A model generated the notes under the pieces. The model was not told the DNA's origin. It did no database searches and saw only the letters and a program-made list of their open reading frames with translations. The position numbers were made by a program, and so were the translations under genes. DNA of 64,000 bases from Tilletia caries (Eukaryota > Basidiomycota > Exobasidiomycetes > Tilletiales > Tilletiaceae): the NCBI GenBank assembly GCA_032718865.1, contig JALUTQ010000004.1, forward strand, positions 1,240,001-1,304,000. The letters are read 5' to 3'. This document shows, in pieces, positions 36,021 through 48,000 of this stretch (its first letter is position 1; each line of letters begins with the position of its first letter).

Positions 36021-36380
36021 CGAGTCGGCTGCGATCATTCTCTGCAGCTTCTTCCGACAGGAGTAAGCGTTCCTGAACATATACGACCCCAAGGTACGTA
36101 CCGCTAAGATCTACATGGATCTCACTGAGCCCGGCGTCATTGACAATTCTACAGCCAGTGAGTTTTCTAATCTCGCGTGTCAGCGTCAGCCCCGTGCCTT
36201 GATCGCATCTCTGACCAACCGCTACCATTCTATCCCCGCAATCAATCAAGGCGCAGGTGACCGTCTCCTCTTCAGCCATCGAGGCCTGCAAGAACGCAGA
36301 AGCCATCGTGATCGCAACAGAGTGGGACGCGTCACCGCGAGTGCACCATGCACGCGTGTGGGACTCCATTGGCGCCTGAT
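36021..36380 (+). pseudogene. UDP-glucose 6-dehydrogenase fragment (relic)
   Basis: The plus strand encodes RESAAIILCSFFRQE, a stop, then FLNIYDPKV and KIYMDLTEPGVIDN. After what looks like an intron (GTGAGTTTTC to ATCAAGGCGCAG) come VTVSSSAIEACKNAEAIVIA and TEWD. These are C-terminal-domain motifs of UDP-glucose dehydrogenase, which makes UDP-glucuronate. The reading frame has an in-frame stop, and only about 90 codons remain. After TEWD the sequence no longer follows the family. An inactive genomic fragment in accessory DNA, like those in the 11.8-kb element. Confidence 0.78.
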
Positions 36381-37369
36381 ATCCTCCTCCTGTCCGTCTC
36401 GCGTAGTCCGACTTTCCTTCAGCTGACATTATTTTCCTTCCCAAAGTCCTACTGGCAGTCTGCAGTCGACATCATGAGTTGCTGATCTGTCGTGGTCCAG
36501 CACCCAACTGACATAAACCCTCATCACCTCTCATCTCTACTGCTGAGCTTTTTACCGTTCTCGCGCCTATTTCACAGGGTCTGCTTCTTTACTCCTGACC
36601 CATATTCTGCCTACATTGACCCTCGTTTGCCCCTCTTCCGCAGTTGCCTCTGTGCGGTAACCTGTCTCGACTCTCACCTTCTACTGTTCTCCATCTATCT
36701 CCTGACCATCTGCTGACATACAGTAATGAGTAAGCTGATATACACTCTTTTGGGCATCAGGATTCAGGTCACAGTCTGCGTCCTTTAACAGCTCGTGTCA
36801 TGGTCTTCTGCTTTCCTTCTCAATCGGAAGATGGGTTCACTGCCTTTAATTCTTGCTGATACTATCCTCTGATCCTCCTATGCCTTTATTTAGATGCGAG
36901 TAGACGGGGCCAGCTGACCCATTTAGGTGTCGCCTGTCTGACTCTGAACTAACCCTCTCAGATGTCTTTTGACTTTCATCTCCCCTAGTAACCTCCTCAA
37001 CTTCTTCTATTGTCCAGTGACCAGTGTCCACACCTCTAGAGCCTGAGCGGCAGAACTGCGGATCACGAGTCCGAGATCCATCCACCCCACCCAATGCTCA
37101 GACGGCACAGGGCCTCAGTTGCTTCCAACACACGACATCGTCATCTACCCTCGGTCTTCCTTCATCTGGGGTCGGTAGTTGTGACATGTGACCGGTGACA
37201 GTGTTGAACAGCTCGGACTTCAAGGTATCTTTGCATACATCATACACTCACCTCTCTTCAGCTCATAGCTTCTCGGGGCCCAGGGGGCTCCTGGCAATAG
37301 TAGATAGTCATTCACCACATTGATCCATTCCTGCCTGACCTATATAATTGTGGGCGTGATCGTGAAAGT
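36381..37369. other. Accessory intergenic region
   Basis: No gene seen. Rich in CTGAC/GCTGAC phrases at 36470-36730. The frame at 36846-37094 is not supported by anything else. Confidence 0.45.
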
Positions 37370-37600
37370 AGAGGATCCTGAAAGTGGGGTTTCATAGGGG
37401 TAGACACTGAGAAGACTTGACCTAACCACTGCCCAAGTATTTGGGTAAGTCTTGGGGAAGTATTTGAGTTAACTATTTCAGAACTCTTCTCCATGCGGCG
37501 ATCGCCTTCGGGAAGACTTTGACTCTCGAGGCGGCCAATCATTGGGGAAGACTTGCTCCAACTATTGTGAAGACTTAAGAACAGCCGGCGGTGTACCTAC
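37370..37600. repeat. GAAGACTT/GGGGAAG-rich element (copy 2)
   Basis: Holds GAGAAGACTTGACC, GTCTTGGGGAAGTATTTG, CGGGAAGACTTTG, TTGGGGAAGACTTGC and GTGAAGACTTAAG. Its right end read inversely is ACACCGCCGGCTG, matching the start of the copy at 24945. Confidence 0.5.
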
Positions 37601-37748
37601 CAACCTCATTACCTCCCCTCGCTCCCCTTCTCACCGCAAATCTTCAAATACCAAATTCTCAAAGCTCTTCGAAAATTCTATGTGTGATACAGTGAGAGAG
37701 CTGAACAGAGTTTGATTTCGGGGCCCTGGAACAACGCGACCGCTGTCT

Positions 37749-40259
37749 CTACCGCCTCCTCTTGCCTGTACTTCTACCCTGACCTCCCGCAACCGCAACC
37801 GCCTCGGTAGGAGTGACCTCTGCACTTGGATCCGCCGCGACAGCCGGCTTGACCACCAGCGCAACCTTGCCATCGTCGTCTATCCGCAGCCCGACCGCAC
37901 CGCTAGCGCTGCTGTCACTTGCCGTCTCGGAAGGCCCTGCACCGCCAGCTGACGAGGGTGCATCTGTCACAACCGCGACGAGATCCTCCTGCGCGCCGGC
38001 GCTCTGTTCGTCTACGCGCAGCGCCGTCGTCTTTGCTGGTTTCGCCTTCGCCTTCGCCTTCGTCATCTTCTTCACAGGACTGCCATTTGTCGAGCCTACG
38101 GTCTCCGCATCCTCATCCTCGTCCATCTCTTCTCCTTCTTCGTCTCCCTCTTGATCCCCGTACGCCCGCCGATCGCGTCCCTCCCGCAGCTCATTCCGGA
38201 TCCAATCCGCGTCCCTTCGCATCTCCTCCAGCACCTCCAACTGAGTGGCCACCGCCGGCCGATCTTTTGCTGGCGACCAGTCGTCCAGGTCGCTGTCTCC
38301 CTCTGGCGGGGGTGTCCTGCCCTCAGCAACCGCTCGCTTCCTCTCCATCTTGCGCTCCAACTTCTTCGACTTTATCAGCGTCCGCAGGGCCTTCTCCTGC
38401 TCCGTCACAGATCCGGATCCATTCGCGCCAATCCCGCGTTTCCGACCTGCTGTACTCGTGCTTTGATCCGCAGCCGGTGGACGGAGATCGGACCAGAAGG
38501 GCTGGACGTCGACTAGGCCGTAGATTCTGAAGAGCTCGAAGACGGCCTGCTCCTTGTCCTTTGCTTCGATCATCAGGTCCGCGTTCGCAGGTAGGTCCGC
38601 GGGGAGGTGAGTACACCGGTCTGAATGCGCCCGTCGTTCTCTCATCGCCTTGGCGCCCGGACGCGGTCTACAGCGTCAAGGGGTTCGAAGGTCAGAAATC
38701 ATTCGGGTTTGTACAGCGAGCCGGAGAAGGGTAGCAGTGACTCACTCAGAAAGATGGAACTTGGGCGTGATTCCGCGCTCTTTCCAGATCTCAAGAATCT
38801 CCGGTATTAGTTCCGCAGGCGATCGCGAGGACGGACGGAGCATGTCATCTGCAAATACAAGGTCACGTTAGTCTCGTCCAGACATTCGTTCGAAGGATTG
38901 ATTCCTTGGGGTACGATGCTCACGGTGAAAGTCAAGGACGAGCGGGACCTTCAATTCCTTGCAAATGGGCAAAAGCTCATCGACCGAGTACGATAGTTCG
39001 TCGTTCTCCAGGACCAGACGGGAGCGCGCCGAACCTTTGAGGCGGGTCGCAATGGTGTTCTTGATGCGAGCAACGGTTTCCTCCCGCTCTCCATACACTC
39101 CACCACCGTGTCTGATGGACGGATAGTACTTGTCAGCTATCTCCTACGTAACTTCAAGTGACACAACGATAACCTCCTAGTCTTACAATATCATGACCGA
39201 GTCCTGGTCCATCCCGAGCGCATCCAAGATCTGAGCATGCATCTCCAGCTCGCGAATACTCGCCTCCAAAACGTCCTTCTTCGGCGTTCCCAACTGACAG
39301 AACTGGCCCGGATGCATGGACAACCGATGACCCAACCTCCTCGCCACCTCGCCAACCTTGGCCAGCTCCTCCTTCGCAAAGGAGACAAAGTCATACCCGT
39401 ACGTCAGATGCGTGGCAAAGGGGAACATCTCCGACGAGAGCCGCATGAACTTGATCCCGTGCGCCTCGTTCCATTCCAGCATGGGGACGATGTCGCGTAC
39501 GTTGGCGAGGGCCAGCTCGCGTACGAAGTCCAGTCCTTTTTCCTCGATGGACTTTATTCGGGTCGTCCGGGAGCAGAAGACGGACGGCTTTTGGGCGCGG
39601 AGGATGGTGTTGAGGCAGGCGTAGCCGAGGCGGCCTTGGTAGCCTTGGGCGCGTTCGGCCGTGCGGGAGGCGCCGCCCTCGGTGCGGAAGTCGCGTGTGG
39701 GTACGTCGGGTATTTCATAGACGACGGGCTCGGTGACCTTGGGCTTGCGCGTACGTGTCGTCGTCTTCTTCGGACTGGATCCTTCGGCTTCGTCATTGTC
39801 CTCCTCCTCAACAAGTTCGTCGTCTTCGTCTTCAACTTTGGCCTTCTGCTTACCCTTTCGTCCTTTCCCCTTCGTCGTCGCCGTTTCAGCCTTCGCAGCC
39901 TCATCCTCTGCAATCTGCTTCTTCGTCCGCCGTTTCTTCTTTGGTGGTGGAGCCTGGACAGACTCCTGCTCGCTGAGAGCAGACAAGTCCGAAAGCTCCG
40001 ATTCGGGCTCAGCGTCGACATCTTCGTCCTTGATCGGTGCCACTGCCGCCAACTTGGCCTTCCGAGGCTGGGAAGACGACGAGACGGGTTCAGCCTCAGC
40101 CGGGCCCTTGCCGACCGCGATCTCTGCAGCAGGCTTCTTGCCTCGACTGCTTATCCTTCTTTGCACGACTTCTCCATCGATCGCGACCATTTCTTCATCG
40201 GCCTGCCGCGCAATGGCGGTAAAAGCAGCGGCCGAAGCCTTACGCGACGGACGGACCAT
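37749..40259 (-). CDS. UVE1: UV damage endonuclease (UVDE/Uve1)
   Basis: Four exons (40259-39187, 39111-38924, 38848-38746, 38667-37749) give 760 residues. The N-terminal 200 or so are disordered, acidic and Lys-rich. The TIM-barrel UVDE domain follows: RLGYACLNTILRAQKPSVFC, FVRELALANVRDIVPMLEWN, FMRLSSEMFPFATHLTYGYD, RRLGHRLSMHPGQFCQLGTP (metal-binding His), LHGGGVYGEREETVARIK, RLVLENDELSYSVDELLPIC, VPLVLDFHH, KFHLSEPRPG and HSDRCTHLPADLPANADLMI. It nicks 5' of UV photoproducts and other lesions. The frame stays open upstream to about 40440, with Arg/Ser-rich sequence (TFPTRSLWLRSVPARSVV) like a mitochondrial presequence, so an upstream exon may supply another start. The C-terminal 250 residues are an unusual charged/Ala-rich tail. 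Confidence 0.93.
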
Positions 40260-41283
40260 TTGAGCTGTAGCTCCAATCGTCCGGGAGCCTCCGTTTCCTA
40301 CTACTGATCTTGCCGGAACGCTTCTGAGCCAGAGGGAGCGGGTGGGAAAGGTGTTTGCCACTTGGGTCAGCGATGGGGCCGGCCGGAGGGCAACTTGACG
40401 AAGCAGGCGTTGGAAAATCGTGATGGGCCAGCACTTCCTGTCAGAGGGAACGCAGGATGTGAGGGTGGGACAGAGAGACCCGGGCAGGACGGAGGGCGGA
40501 CAGGAAGGCCTCCTTCTTGTACGAGTCTGCTGACCTTTGCTCCAGCTTCAGATCGGTCATGACATCGTCGGATCGGCGCTCAACGGACGATCCCTTTTTT
40601 CCTCCCGGAGAAGGCGAGGAGGAGGACCCATCAAGAAGCGTTTCCGTCCCTGCTTGCAACCGCGGCCGCGCCGAAGGGGGGGAATAGTCAGGCAGTGAGG
40701 GCAGTCTAGAGGGAGAAAGACGATGGGGTAGCATGTGTACACGTACGACGGCGGGAGAAATAAACCAGTTTTACAAAAATTCAAACATTCATCGAGGGAG
40801 AGTGCGAGGAGGGAAGAAGGAGAAAGGGAAGGGAAGGGGAAGGGCGCGGAGGTGAGGGAGAGTAGATAGACGTGCAGAGCAAAAGGAAGGGCGGCCCGGA
40901 GTTGGCGAAAGGGAAGGTATGGTCTGGTTGGGGATAGGGAAAGGGTCGCGGGAATTGCCGGTTGGAAGAAAGGGGGGGTGACGCGCGTCGGAGGTGTGGT
41001 ATCGCATTCAGGTAGAATCCGAGAAGAAGTCGGGGGAGGAACGGCGAGGTCGGAAGGGAAAAGGGCAGCCCGTGATGAGGTGAAGATTTCTCCAATGACG
41101 GCAGTCGTATATGTATGTGCCGCGACGTTTCGGGAGAGCAGGCGAGGGTCAAGAGGTCGCGAGTGAATCTTGATTGGCGCAAGAAAAGGGGGCTTGCGTA
41201 GATAGACGTAGCGGGCGAATGAAGGTGAAGAGTTTCTTTTTCGGCAGGGTGACAAGTTTTTTGACGAGTGGCGAAATGGCCGC
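40260..41283. other. Intergenic region between UVE1 and G-alpha
   Basis: No gene supported. Purine-rich on the plus strand (40780-41060) with GGGAAGG runs, whose translation gives Ser/Pro-rich frames only. Confidence 0.5.
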
Positions 41284-43003
41284 TATAAAATGCCCGAATC
41301 TCGTAACGCGTTTTGGAGGATTGTCCTGCAAGCAAAGGGCAGAAATGAGCGAACCCTTCCATCGACCTTCTCATCTCGCTCCAGCGAGGGGGAACCCATA
41401 AAACATGACTCACTCCTTCACAGCCGCAAACACAAGCCGGATATTGCTCGTGTCCGTCGCCTGGGTCAAGTGTGGATAGATGCTCAACTTGGCCCGATTC
41501 AGCTGGGTAAATCTCCACAGCAAGAACTTGGCCGCCTTGCCCGTGTCCGCGCCGCCACTGTACTCGGGGAAGAATTTTTGGAGAGGCTGCTTGGGGATCT
41601 TGACTTTGAAGATGTCGATCTTGTTCAGGAACAGGATGATCGATGTTCGTAGGAACCATCCTGTGTGGAGGTGAAGGAGGCCGTGCATTTGTCAGTTTCT
41701 AGCTTTGCAAATCCTGGTCCGTCTCCGTCTCCCATCGACGGCTGCTTCCACCCTTTCCCTTCCACTAGCCCTTCCCCTCTCCTGCGGTCCGTTTCTCCTA
41801 ATCAACTCCACACGCAGCGCACGCGACATGCTCTGAAATGAGCCGCGCGACACCAATCCGCCGTGCCATGCTGATCTTCACATCCCTTCCCTCACATTTT
41901 ACACCCATCAACAGAGAAAAAAAGACTCACTTGAGTTGACCACACTCTCAAACAGAACCAAGCTCTCCGCCATCCGATTCTGCCCACTCTCCTCCAACAA
42001 GACCTGATCGTACTCGCTCAGGGCAACACAGAAGATGATGCTCGTGACCGCCTCGAAGCAGTGAATCCACTTCTTACGCTCGCTCCGTTGCCCGCCGACG
42101 TCGAAGAGATGGATGGAGAGTTGATGACCCATGGCGAAGCGTGTTTCTGCGATGCCTGTTGTTTTGGATCGGGCGCGGAGGACGTCGTGTTCGGAGGGCA
42201 TGTAGTCTGGTTGTGAAATTCGCCCGACATTTTCGAAGAAGCTATTGGCGGGGTGAGGACAGGGAGGGGTTGAGAGAGTGAGTTCTCGCGAGCGTAAGGG
42301 GTTGTCAGGAAGCTTGCTCACTATGCTGCACTGTCCATGAGGTAAAATTCGCTTTGTCTTTCTAGAACATTGGGAATGCTTGGATCTCTCCAGAGGGCTT
42401 CGATGGCGACTCCGATTGCTGGATCAAGCGATGCTGCTGGGTCGGCATCAACTCGGTATTGTAAGATCGTATCCGCATTTTCCTGCAAACAAGAAGGAAA
42501 AAAAGAGGTGGAAGACGCGCGCAATGGAACGAGACAAAGGGCAGGATTGTGCGGGTGTGAGCCTTTTTCGAGTTCTGACAATGGGAAAGCCAAAGAAGGC
42601 CCACTTACTCGATTGGACGCCAGTTCTGGTTCGAGCTTGAACTTGCGCAGTGCGAGAACGATGGCCTGAGCTGAATCGACTGTATTTTTGATGACGGTGA
42701 GGCGGTACTGCATAAGTTCCTCAGGTGTATAACCATTTTGATGGATGATCTTCATCTGCTTGACGATGGTCGATTTTCCCGACTCGCCAGATCCTTGAGC
42801 GCGGAAAATAGCGAAAGGAAGCAAGGTTAGCTTGGGTGCATAACGAAGGGTGCAGAGGAGAGGAAGAGTGAATGAAACATACCTAGGAGGAGGATCTTGC
42901 ACTCCTTCTTGAAGCGATTCCGGTCATCCTCGAGCTGTCTGTCGATGGCGACGCTTCGTTCCTTGGCCTCCTTCTCTTCCTTGGAGGAAAGACAGTTGCC
43001 CAT
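41284..43003 (-). CDS. GPA3: Heterotrimeric G protein alpha subunit, fungal group III (Gpa3-like)
   Basis: Starts [20 protein letters not shown] at 43003, with Gly2 and Cys4 as lipidation sites. All G boxes are present: P-loop [18 protein letters not shown], switch [27 protein letters not shown] with the catalytic Gln, FLNKIDIF, and [18 protein letters not shown]. The last exon is very short: VKE is spliced at GTGAGTCATG to [13 protein letters not shown] and a stop at 41284. The TQATDT box and DSGIL end are those of fungal group III alpha subunits (Ustilago Gpa3, Magnaporthe MagA type), which act through adenylate cyclase/cAMP-PKA at the plasma membrane. At least five introns. A MITE-like element starts about 330 bp upstream of the start codon. 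Confidence 0.95.
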
Positions 43004-43330
43004 GGTGGCTTGCGGCGGAGTGAGGGGGCAGTGTTGCTGTTGGTGTTGGTGTTGATGCTAGCGGTCTATGTTATGGATGTGGGGCTCTTCGCACAGGGGT
43101 TGAGCTCTCGATGCGATGCTGGTCGTCGTCGTCGTCGTGGGTGCGGGTGTTGATCGCAGGGACAGTCAGGAAGGAAGTCAGGCAAGGAGGCAGTCGAGTG
43201 TTTGTTCAGCAGGGAGACATCCTTGTGCCGGCCGCCTGTGTTGTTTGGAGCTGACTCTACTGTCGTTGTCGTTGGCCCGTTGCAGCCTCAGCCAGAGCCA
43301 AGTCAGTCGAAAGCATGGTCGAGAACGGGT
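43004..43330. promoter_or_regulatory. Proximal upstream region of the G-alpha gene
   Basis: About 330 bp, partly pyrimidine/GT-rich, between the start codon and the inverted-repeat element. No specific site recognised. Confidence 0.4.
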
Positions 43331-44057
43331 GAATGTCCCGATCTATGGTCGGTTCGCCCCGAGCACCCCGGCACTGACCCCGATCTATGGTTGAGTGACC
43401 CCATAAAGATGGTCATGTGACCCCATAAAGATGGTCGATTGAGCCCGTAAAAAACGCAATTTTGGTGCATTGACCCCGTAAGATTAGTACATTGAACCCA
43501 TAAAGATGGTCGATTGGCCCCATAAAGATGGTGGACAGAGCCCATAAAGATGGTGGACAGAGCCCGTAATGTCTATTTCAGCCGGATAGAGCGGTAGTGT
43601 GTACTAACACTGTCCAAACGACCGGTCGGGCCTTCAGGTATGTAAGAGGGTTCAACTCACACACAAGTCGAGCTTCTGTGAAGCGTTTCCGCCCGTCGAC
43701 GAGCTCTCAAAGTGAATTACGTCGCCGAAGACCGCCATCCCGGCCCGCCTATGACCGGATATGACCCTGGAAGCTCAGTACAGTTACTTCAGGCACCCTG
43801 GCCGCTGTAGAATAATTTATCTGGAAGATTTGGAAGCAGGGAAGGTCGCCAAAGGCGATTTGAGATTTTTATGGGGCCAGTGCCCTGCCTTATGGGGCCA
43901 ATCGACCATCTTTATGGGCTCAATCGCCTTTGTTTATGGGTTCAGTCGCCGATAATTACGGGCTGAATCGCCTCATCTTACGGGCTCAATTCAAAAAACG
44001 CTTACGGGGCCAATCGCCTCATGCTCGGGGCGAATCGACCATAGATCGGGACATTCA
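43331..44057. mobile_element. MITE-like element with CCCATAAAGATGGT array
   Basis: The termini (43331-43365 and 44022-44056) are 35-bp inverted repeats with one mismatch, starting GAATGTCCCGATCTATGGTC. The left half has five direct copies of CCCATAAAGATGGT; the right half has one clear inverted copy and several degenerate ones. No gene inside. The 19-bp sequence GAGAACGGGTGAATGTCCC occurs both at 43321-43339 and at 44083-44101. GGT (43328-43330, 44058-44060) is a possible 3-bp TSD. Superfamily undetermined. Confidence 0.75.
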
Positions 44058-44101
44058 GGTTACTTGCAAGCATGGTCCTTGCGAGAACGGGTGAATGTCC
44101 C

Positions 44102-45046
44102 ATCGGTACTCCAGCGGTACCACACACTAGCCTCGCCTTGCAACGCGCTTTCCTCACTAACTCGCCTCGCTTCCCATCACCTCTTCCCTCCAACTCGATA
44201 GGATTATTATTGAAGGCGACAGACCTCACCTCATTCGGGAAGCACTCGGTCTCGCCATGCAACGAAGGCAGCGTGAAAAGGTCCTGGGAAATCTTCTCTG
44301 TCCTTCCTGTTGAAGAACGTGTCCAGGGGACTTGGACGTTTCTCACGACCAGATCTCCATCTCTTGTCATCTGTCTTGACTCTTGGGCGTAGAAAGCCGG
44401 AAGAAGGCAGCAAGCCGAAGTACGACGATGCCGCGACTTGCGAGCAAGATCTTCATGTCAGAAGCAGAACTCTCCAGATCGTGATTCGTGCACGGTGTAA
44501 ACTGCAAGATATAAAAAAGGTGGAACCATCGCCTGCGCCGCCTGTCCATCCGCAATTGGGAAATGCCGAGGCCCGAGCCCATCGCTGCGGACAAAGGCGC
44601 CAGCAGCAGACAGCATCGCGGCAGAAGTTTCAAGATCAGCGATCAGCGAGGCAACCACGAGTCGCGACCCGCCTGCTTTGTCCTTCCTCGCTCGGTGGGA
44701 CCACGCCTCTTGCACGGGGAACGAGCATCGTCCCATACTCACATGGCCTGCCTTCATCTTCGGTTGTGCTTAGATAGTGCTGGGACTACTCATCACAGCC
44801 GAGGGAGGAGCAACGAGCATGACTGACTGGATGAGGGTGGTGATAGCCGCATACCGGAAATATACCGCAGAACGCGCAACACGGTGTTGCTAATCCTCAG
44901 AACTCGGAGCTCGGAGCGTTCCTGCTCACCCTCAAGAAAAAATTTCAGGCCCACTTCGAGCTTCGATTCCTGACCTGATCTTCACCTTGCACACTGGCGC
45001 TGCCGCTGCATTCATCGACCAATTGGACTCCTTCCCTTTGCCGGCC
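44102..45046. other. Intergenic region upstream of UTP20
   Basis: No gene supported. Frames at 44310-44780 on both strands lack recognisable domains or splice structure. The part nearest 45047 is presumably promoter/5' UTR. Confidence 0.45.
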
Positions 45047-48000
45047 ATGGTCACGACAGCTGAGAAGAGCAAGCCGCGCAAGACACGCACGCGCGAGCAG
45101 ACTTTCAAAAAGAAGAAGGGGAAAGAGGCATCACAGCGCGCCGCCTCCCTCGCTGCAGCAGGAACAACGGCGGCCACTGCTCGCTCCAACAAACATCAGT
45201 TCTCCTCAGCGTCCGCGAAGGGGAAAGGGAAGGCAGCAGCAGCTGAGAAGCGGAAACAGGACGCACCCTCTTTCCGCTACGTCTCCTTCAATGACCGTCT
45301 CGCTGCGGCTCATATCGATGTCGCCAGGAGTCAGCGGTCCAGCGCCATCTCCGGCCTTGACCCGCTTCCCGGTCTCAGCGGCGCGGGCGCTTCCGGCTCA
45401 TCAACTTCGACTGGACCAGACACATCTGCGGCCACACTCGCCCTCTTCAGCAGCGAAGACGCCGCACTCGCCAACCTCGACCTGAGCGAGCTTGCCTCTA
45501 CCGCGTTCGGCACGGCCCTTGTCACATGGCGCGAACTCAATCAGTCTCTGCCCTTTTATGCCTTCGTACGACGCATCTTACCCCTCAGCAACTCTCTACC
45601 CCAACTCCTGCACCATGCAGAAACCATTGCCGACGCACTTTCCGAGCTTCTTGGCGCATCCAGAAAAGCAACAGCAGGGACAGACGCACCAGCCTCCGAT
45701 CCAAATTTAGAGAAAAAGTCATCAGAGCAAGCCGCCTCATACCTCGCCTTTGCACCCGCTCTCGACCTCATCCCGCGGCTCGCGTACGATCTGCAGGCCG
45801 AGTTCTTACCCTTCTACCCACGCTCCCTTGAGGCCCTCCTCAGAACGACACAGGTCACAAAGGCAGATACCGACGGCGTCGACTTTCTCGCCGCGGATAT
45901 CGTAGAAGCTGCCTTCAAGGCCACCGCAGGGCTCTTGCGCATCGTCGCGCCCTTTGTGCTGTCTGACAGCGCTGGAAAGGGGAAGGCGAAGAAGGAGCAG
46001 CTACAGGAGACTTGGATCACCCTTCGGCCTTATCTCGGCTGGGTGGAGCCCAGGTCGCCCGCCACGCCGGAGTCTTTCGAGGATTGGGACCGTATGGATG
46101 TCGATGGAGAAGAGGAGGATAATGACGACGACGATGAAAAGCCTGAAGGGGATCAGGATGAGGAGTCGGTCGACGGTGACGCTGAGGACGCCGAGGAAGA
46201 GGCTGAGGATGAAGATGACCAGGACGAAGAACAGCTCGATGGCGAAGAAGATACCACCCTTCCCAATCAAACGACACGACGACAACAATATCGTCGAAGA
46301 CGCGTCCCACCGCATACACACCGCTTCGCCTCCGAAGCCTTTGCCCATCTCGTTCGAAAAGCCAAGGGCGCCCGTCTGGCGCACGTCGCGCGCTTCATGC
46401 TTGTCGACGTTGGCACGATGCGAGGATGGGCGGATGAAGGTCGGATTTCGAGAGAAGATGGGAAACGGTTCGAGGCTGCGGTTGCTGGTGTTTGGGCAGA
46501 AGTCATCAAGGTGAGTTGTTGGTTTCTTGGCCACGATGTAAAAAGATGGCTCGTAGTATGATTACATGCTGACAGGCCTTTTGACTCCGAATGTAGTCGG
46601 TGGATGATCACCTGCACTCGTCTGCCACCTCATTCATCGATGCAACCCTTCTGGCGGAGGCGGACACCAGTTCGCATGCCGATGGCAAAGCGGTGTCTGA
46701 CTGGGTGCATACATTCGCCGAAGCGCGGATGTCGACCGGCGTTCTCCTCCTCACCGCCCTTAATCACCACTCCTCTGCGACCCAGATGGTCGGGGTGGTC
46801 AAGCACCTTCTTGGCTGGGTCGAACAACGATTGCAAACGCCTGGAGCTTTGAATGCGCTCAGGGAAGCGGTGGTTTGGCTGACGACGGTCGTAGGTGTGC
46901 GCAAGGGTAATCGAATTCATGGTGTGTATCTGTTTGGTCGGAAAGCTGGTATCTCGCACCCCGCTCATCACTGACACGTTCTGCGGCTGTCTTACAGAAT
47001 CCTTGAAAGGCCCTCTATTCGCCCTTCTCATCCAGCTCGCAAATCGCGTTGCTCAGATGACTTCGCCTTGGGATGGCACCACGGACGAAGGTGTGCTCTC
47101 TCGCGCGATACTCTCGCTCGTCATCCTCTCCTTCCCGACCGGTCGCATTCAGGACTTGATCGGGCCTGGCCTGAAGGTGATGGATGCTCTCACGCCATCA
47201 TCCGCAACGTCGTCCTCTACGATGGGCGATGCGGACAGGTACGCCCAACAGAGCTTCGTATTCAATGCCTTGGTTCTCGCCCTTGCCGATCCGACGCTGG
47301 CATGGTCCGGTTTCCGACAGTTCGTCATGCCCGCCGTCCTCAAGCACACGGCGGACGTAGCGGCCGCCTTCAATCGTTCGTCGTCCTCAGCTGCTCCTGG
47401 CGCACCTAGGTCGACCCATGCGCTCGATGTGTCCTTCGCCCTCCTTGCGCGCCTGAACGAGCTTGGCGAGTTGGGACCTGCTGTTTCGCCTGCGGCACCG
47501 ACGCCTGCGATTGGGAAGTGGCGCATACAAATTGGGAATGCACTCAAGTTGCGAATGGAGACCCTGTCGACTGGAGACGTTTCGCAGGTGGTCGACAGTT
47601 CACCAACTGCGAGGGCTCAGTTGCTCGCGGAGTTGTCTTTACTTCCCATGTTCGCCAAGGATCTGGGCGTGGAGCTCTCGAGCGGTCTGTGCAAAGTCAT
47701 CCGAGTCCTTGTCGAGCATGGCTGCAGGGACGAGGAGAGTACGCTGGAGTCCTATCGGCTACACCCGGTTAATGTCGTCCTCGTGCTCTCTGCTTCGTTG
47801 AGCGCGTTGGCTGACCTCGTCAAGGCCGCGAATAACGAAATTGGGACCGACGACGCGGAACTGAAGAAGTCGATTGGGCGCCCAGCGTTCGATCTCTTCT
47901 TTGACGAGTCTTCGACGGTTGTATTGGATATCCTGCAAAGGTGCGGCTTCCACATCGCCACGGTCTGTGCACTCCGCGAAGCACTGACTGCGGCAACGTG

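Noticed and set aside
36846..37094. Frame and tRNA-like look around 37040-37090
   Set aside because: No acceptor stem, no good B box (GGTTCGANTCC) and no clover-leaf could be built.
39237..40307. 356-codon plus-strand frame opposite UVE1
   Set aside because: Antisense shadow of the UVE1 exon; the minus strand shows the conserved UVDE motifs.
44310..44777. 155-codon plus-strand frame upstream of UTP20
   Set aside because: No domain, no splice logic, overlaps equally long frames on the other strand.
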